Shown here in pieces: positions 58,901 to 64,000 of a DNA stretch of 64,000 nucleotides (positions within the stretch are counted from its first letter, which is position 1; each line of letters begins with the position of its first letter). Origin of the DNA: Isoperla grammatica. Taxonomy: Eukaryota; Arthropoda; Insecta; Plecoptera; Perlodidae. A model generated the notes under the pieces. It was not told the DNA's origin. It saw nothing but the letters and a program-made list of their open reading frames with translations, and did not search any database. The stretch spans positions 81,751,477 to 81,815,476 of the forward strand of contig OX246737.1 of assembly GCA_945910005.1 (NCBI GenBank), given 5' to 3'. The position numbers and the translations under genes were made by a program.

Positions 58901-61298
58901 GTGAGCCAGCATTACAAGTAGGGCACCTCAATGTACAACACAGCGCACTCACCATGCAACAAGTAACAAGTACCGACACAGTACTCTAGTTGGCTCCTAG
59001 GCAGAAGGCCAAGAACTGAGTGAACCACTGGTATGCATGTGAGCCAGCATTACAAGTAGGGCACCTCAATGTACAACACAGCGTACTCACCATGCAACAA
59101 GTAACAAGTACCGACACAGTACTCTTGTTGGCTCCTAGGCAGAAGGCCAAGAGCTAAGTGAACCACTGGTATGCAAGTGAGCCAGCATTACAAGTAGGGC
59201 ACCTCAATGTACAACACAGCGCACTCACCATGCAACAAGTAACAAGTACCGAGGCACAGTACTCTAGTTGGCTCCTAGGCAGAAGGCCAAGAGCTGAGTG
59301 AACCACTGGTATGCATGTGAGCCAGCATTACAAGTAGGGCACCTCAATGTACAACACAGCGCACTCACCATGCAACAAGTAACAAGTACCGACACACAGT
59401 ACTCTAGTTGGCTCCTAGGCAGAAGGCCAAGAGTTGAGTGAACCACTGGTATGCATGTGAGCCAGCATTACAAGTAGGGCACCTCAATGTACAACACAGC
59501 GCACTCACCATGCAACAAGTAACAAGTACCGAGACACAGTACTCTAGTTGGCTCCTAGGCAGAAGGCCAAGAACTGAGTGAACCACTGGTATGCATGTGA
59601 GCCAGCATTACAAGTAGGGCACCTCAATGTACATTGTACAACACAGCGCACTCATCATGCAACAAGTAACAAGTACCGAGACACAGTACTCTAGTTGGCT
59701 CCTAGGCAGAAGGCCAAGAACTGAGTGAACCACTGGTATGCATGTGAGCCAGCATTACAAGTAGGGCACCTCAATGTACATTGTACAACACAGCGCACTC
59801 ACCATGCAACAAGTAACAAGTACCGAGGCACAGTACTCTAGTTGGCTCCTAGGCAGAAGGCCAAGAGCTGAGTGAACCACTGGTATGCAAGTGAGCCAGC
59901 ATTACAAGTAGGGCACCTCAATGTACAACACAGCGCACTCACCATGCAACAAGTAACAAGTACCGAGACACAGTACTCTAGTTGGCTCCTAGGCAGAAGG
60001 CCAAGAGCTGAGTGAACCACTGGTATGCAAGTGAGCCAGCATTACAAGTAGGGCACCTCAATGTACAACACAGCGCACTCACCATGCAACAAGTAACAAG
60101 TACCGAGGCACAGTACTCTAGTTGGCTCCTAGGCAGAAGGCCAAGAGCTGAGTGAACCACTGGTATGCAAGTGAGCCAGCATTACAAGTAGGGCACCTCA
60201 ATGTACAACACAGCGCACTCACCATGCAACAAGTAACAAGTACCGACACACAGTACTCTAGTTGGCTCCTAGGCAGAAGGCCAAGAACTGAGTGAACCAC
60301 TGGTATGCATGTGAGCCAGCATTACAAGTAGGGCACCTCAATGTACAACACAGCGCACTCACCATGCAACAAGTAACAAGTACCGAGACACAGTACTCTA
60401 GTTGGCTCCTAGGCAGAAGGCCAAGAGCTGAGTGAACCACTGGTATGCATGTGAGCCAGCATTACAAGTAGGGCACCTTAATGTACAACACAGCGCACTC
60501 ACCATGCAACAAGTAACAAGTACCGACACACAGTACTCTAGTTGGCTTCTAGGCAGAAGGCCAAGAGCTGAGTGAACCACTGGTATGCATGTGAGCCAGC
60601 ATTACAAGTAGGGCACCTCAATGTACATCATGTAGGTGCTTAAAGAGTGGTATCCTAACACAGCGCACTCACCATGCAACAAGTAACAAGTACCGACACA
60701 CAGTACTCTAGTTGGCTCCTAGGCAGAAGGCCAAGAACTGAGTGAACCACTGGTATGCATGTGAGCCAGCATTACAAGTAGGGCACCTCAATGTACAACA
60801 CAGCGCACTCACCATGCAACAAGTAACAAGTACCGAGACACAGTACTCTAGTTGGCTCCTAGGCAGAAGGCCAAGAGCTGAGTGAACCACTGGTATGCAT
60901 GTGAGCCAGCATTATAGGGCACCTCAATGTACAACACAGCGCACTCACCATGCAACAAGTAACAAGTACCGAGACACGGTACTCTAGTTGGCTCCTAGGC
61001 AGAAGGCCAAGAGCTGAGTGAACCACTGGTATGCATGTGAGCCAGCATTATAGGGCACCTCAATGTACAACACAGCGCACTCACCATGCAACAAGTAACA
61101 AGTACCGAGGCACAGTACTCTAGTTGGCTCCTAGGCAGAAGGCCAAGAGCTGAGTGAACCACTGGTATGCATGTGAGCCAGCATTACAAGTAGGGCACCT
61201 CAATGTACAACACAGCGCACTCACCATGCAACAAGTAACAAGTACCGAGACACAGTACTCTAGTTGGCTCCTAGGCAGAAGGCCAAGAGCTGAGTGGG
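55903..61298. repeat. 140-bp satellite array, about 38 units
   Basis: Tandem units containing AACACAGCGCACTCACCATG, TCTAGTTGGCTCCTAGGCAG and GAACCACTGGTATGCA. Most are 140 bp; variants are 138 (loss in GA(GA)CACAG), 134 (loss of CAAGTA at about 58222, 60912 and 61049) and 146 bp (extra ATTGTAC at about 59633 and 59778). Two units (about 55979 and 60625) retain a 33-bp block ATCATGTAGGTGCTTAAAG... that the others lack. Open minus-strand frames of 60 aa recur in each unit but change frame from unit to unit. Confidence 0.96.
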
Positions 61299-61756
61299 CC
61301 ACGCCAAGCGTGTCACATTGCCAACACACATTCCAGTACGATTTGGTCATGAAAATATGCGTTCTGCGTTATTCGTGTCTTAGTTTATAATGTAATGCTA
61401 CTTATTAAGTTTAAAATGTTTGTTTAATTTAAACTACATGTTGCTGCAGTACACCATGCAGTAAGTATAAGTTACATTGGAGGGAACCAGACACTACAGA
61501 GAGCGTCAACAGCGGTATAAATCGGAACCTGCTACGCTTGAAACACAGATCAGAGATTGTAGGCTAGACGTTTTATATAGCGAACATAGTTAATGGTTTA
61601 CCAGGTTTATATGGTATCTAGATAACGTTTGCATCACAAACTGCTATAACATGCTAGAAATAGAGGCCAGATATTAGCGCAAATGATTATAGTCAGGAGG
61701 CTGAACCCATATAACGTATAGTGTGTCTATAGAGGGTAGGCTTCAACGCAGTGTTC
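61299..61756. other. Host unique sequence between satellites
   Basis: AT-rich; no gene or RNA recognised. Confidence 0.4.
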
Positions 61757-62330
61757 TATAATTACAGCCCAGCGAGTGTACCCAGATAACAACGCGTGCA
61801 GTGCTCTATATACAGCCCAGCGAGTGTACCCAGATAACAACGCGTGCAGTGCTCTATACACAGCCCAGCGAGTGTACCCAGATAACAACGCGTGCAGTGC
61901 TCTATACACAGCCCAGCGAGTGTACCCAGATAACAACGCGTGCAGTGCTCTATACACAGCCCAGCGAGTGTACCCAGATAACAACGCGTGCAGTGCGCTA
62001 TACACAGCCCAGCGAGTGTACCCAGATAACACCGCATGCAGTGCTCTATACACAGCCCAGCGAGTGTACCCAGATAACAACGCGTGCAGTGCTCTATACA
62101 CAGCCCAGCGAGTGTACCCAGATAACAACGCGTGCAGTGCTCTATACACAGCCCAGCGAGTGTACTTAGATAACAACGCATGCAGTGCTCTATATACAGC
62201 CCAGTGAGTGTACCCAGATAACACCGCATGCAGTGCTCTATATACAGCCCAGCGAGTGTACCCAGATAACACCACATGCAGTGCTCTATACACAGCCCAG
62301 CGAGTGTACCCAGATAACATATAGTGTCTG
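61757..62330. repeat. 48-bp satellite, about 12 units
   Basis: Units of AACGCGTGCAGTGCTCTATA plus CAGCCCAGCGAGTGTACCCAG with few substitutions. Because 48 is divisible by three and the unit lacks stops in several frames, both strands show long open frames (up to 197 aa); these are not taken as genes. Confidence 0.95.
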
Positions 62331-63685
62331 CTTGGGGCTAGACACAGACACGGTAGCAGCTAAGCTCGCCGTGGAACGACCCATCTATGTCAACGAATTT
62401 AGCTTTTCCATTCTGAGCAGCAGATTCGCAATATCAATAATTCAGGCGTCGCTGGATGGGCGACGCGTATATATACGTGTAAGCCCTCCCCGTTTTATCC
62501 GCAGCCGTGAAGTTTGATTTGAAATAATCATCTACGGGGGTGTTGGGGGGTTAACGAACATGAATACAGGTAGCGAACCGGCCGCGCGGAAGACCGGGGT
62601 GGGTGGGCGAGCGGAGCGAACAATTGCATTAACATCGAGATTACAGTATAGCTTCTGGGTTCTGTGTGAAATTACCATTTTTATTCATTTCTCAATGACG
62701 TTAGGCAACATTGCAAGTGATTTCGCGCACATTGTGCATGTAAATGTTACTGGTATTATAATCGGAAATCTTTAGTTTTTGATTACATATCACCACAATG
62801 ATTCAATAAACGAATTACCAGTCCTATGTCACAAAAATTGCCAAGAGATAGCGCTCCTAAGTGGTGTCATTACCTGCGCCATTTGTAGTTCTAACAATTC
62901 AACATATTTGTCAACTGTCAGCTAAACATCACCGGTAATACAAATATAATGATCTAACCGTATGTATTGCTTTAACTAAATGACAGAGTAATATTCATGA
63001 TGGAAGACAAGACTAAAAACGAAAGTTGTAAACAGACAGACTGTCTCAATTGGCAACAAGTTATGGCAAAACATCGTATTCCAGCGCTGGCCCTGGACAA
63101 TATATCAGTAAGCCATGGTGGAGACTCCATCAATTATCCGTTTTCTGTCTAGCGTATCTTCCTTAACTCTTTTTATTATCTCTATTTAGAAGATAATGAC
63201 ACGTGACTAATGCTAATGACAAACCGATACTCATCTTAAGCCGAGCTCCTTAAAATGTAGATTGTATTTAATGGTGTAGACAGTAGCAACACCAACACCG
63301 AGGGAAATTATTGTTAAAAGATGATCTTTATTTATTCTCAAGATGTAGGCCTATAATTACATTTTATAAACAATACATAATGATGGTAATATGGGCTTGA
63401 TGGGCTACTTGAATCTAATACTAATATATGAATGAATAATGTTCTAGTGTTGTGATTATTGAACAGATTGATTATACAGATAATTATTGAACACGCACCC
63501 AATATTGTACGTGTATACGCTTAAAGTATACGTAACTGATCATGTAAAACGAGAACCAAAACGCCACATAAATGAACTATATAAAGATGGTCTCAAAATC
63601 GCAAAAGATTGAGATGTTTCCATTGTAGAAAAAATTTATACTAGTCATATTATAATATCCGTGTTTCTCCCATTCGAATAACTTG
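62331..63685. other. Host sequence with a TATA-containing palindrome
   Basis: ACGCGTATATATACGTGT at about 62463-62480 resembles a TATA-type core promoter, followed by a GC-rich patch (62570-62630). No coding region or RNA is recognised in the rest. Confidence 0.35.
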
Positions 63686-63765
63686 ACATTGTGTAGCGGA
63701 CTGAGCAAAGACCGAACTCGGTAGTTCGACGAGCCCCCGCTAGGCGGAGGCCCAGTAGACCTCGC
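63686..63765 (+). repeat. Dispersed repeat with CCGCTAGGCGG hairpin, copy 2
   Basis: Second copy of the sequence at 50530-50610: ACATTGTG..GGACTG, AGTTCGACGAGCC and the CCCCGCTAGGCGGAGG hairpin. Its left part also holds ACCGAACTCGGT, a perfect 12-bp palindrome. Confidence 0.5.
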
Positions 63766-64000
63766 AACAGGTAGTCGGGTGTCGACCTGCAAAGTATTAC
63801 AAGTCCGCACAACAACCACAACAACCACAACAAACAAGAAGTTAGGCCTACACGCATTTCAATGAATACAGGCGTGTTTTGTTCGTCATCAGGAAATAAT
63901 TGGAATGTTTGTCTGTGTGGCTGTCGCTGCGCCGAGTAGGCCTATGATTGGGTCCGGCGTGACAGCCGCCCTTGTGAAGGGGTATTGATTACCATACGGT
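63766..64000. other. Host sequence to the window end
   Basis: Contains an (ACA)n-rich stretch (about 63808-63836) and GGCCTA words. No gene seen. Confidence 0.4.

Noticed and set aside
56064..61350. Recurring 60-aa minus-strand frames starting MVHSALGLLPRSQLEYC
   Set aside because: They sit in a 140-bp satellite; 140 is not a multiple of three, so successive copies are in different frames and none joins another.
61727..62320. Long frames (197, 171, 143 and 122 aa) on both strands
   Set aside because: All arise from the 48-bp satellite, whose period preserves every stop-free frame; there is no non-repetitive coding part.

Overview
The window is from an animal genome, most likely a marine invertebrate. 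It is intron-style, AT-rich, CpG-bearing non-coding DNA with many satellites, frequent GGCCTA-type words, a piggyBac-type MITE and recently amplified Helitron-like transposons. I cannot fix the phylum from sequence alone; a mollusc or an invertebrate deuterostome would fit. No bacterial, organellar, rRNA or convincing tRNA gene is present. The 200-base N run at 50230-50429 is an assembly gap.

Positions 1-46127 are one nested Helitron complex. Two near-identical autonomous elements, copy A (about 408-11592) and copy B (about 24502-35672), each carry one giant intact plus-strand gene (553-6720, 2055 aa; 24647-30796, 2049 aa). The predicted protein runs: Ser/Thr-rich tandem repeats, an acidic tract, an OTU-type cysteine protease, a basic patch, a Helitron zinc-finger-like region, an HUH Rep endonuclease and a Pif1-type superfamily 1 helicase. 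Rep and helicase are the rolling-circle replication/transposition enzymes of Helitrons; OTU places it near the Helentron/Helitron2 branch, but no C-terminal AP endonuclease or RPA domain follows. Downstream of each gene lies about 4.9 kb with a polyadenylation signal, three families of direct repeats, small open frames (one with a textbook 72-bp intron) and a GC-rich terminal hairpin, just after which the two copies stop matching.

Behind each autonomous copy is a head-to-tail array of about 2.6-kb non-coding units. Each ends in a poly(A) run plus a small GC hairpin: 12108-17300 and a truncated third unit to about 20562 after copy A; 36169-46127 (four units) after copy B. The units next to the autonomous element are almost identical and the distal ones are diverged. 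Between the two complexes, 20563-21579 is unique sequence with an exon-like GC-rich segment (21409-21550) that may be captured host DNA. It is followed by a tandemly amplified leader (21580-24501).

Positions 46128-64000 are ordinary but repeat-dense host DNA: a cluster of inverted repeats around a (TTATA)n tract; a 58-80 bp satellite with an 11-bp inner repeat (47760-49715); the gap; a CRE-containing triplet repeat (51553-51816); a 792-bp piggyBac-type MITE with TTAA duplications (53342-54133) sitting inside a 50-bp repeat; a candidate host promoter with E-box, CRE and NRF1-like sites (55052-55103); a roughly 5.4-kb array of 140-bp repeats (55903-61298); and a 48-bp satellite (61757-62330). 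No host protein-coding gene could be recognised.
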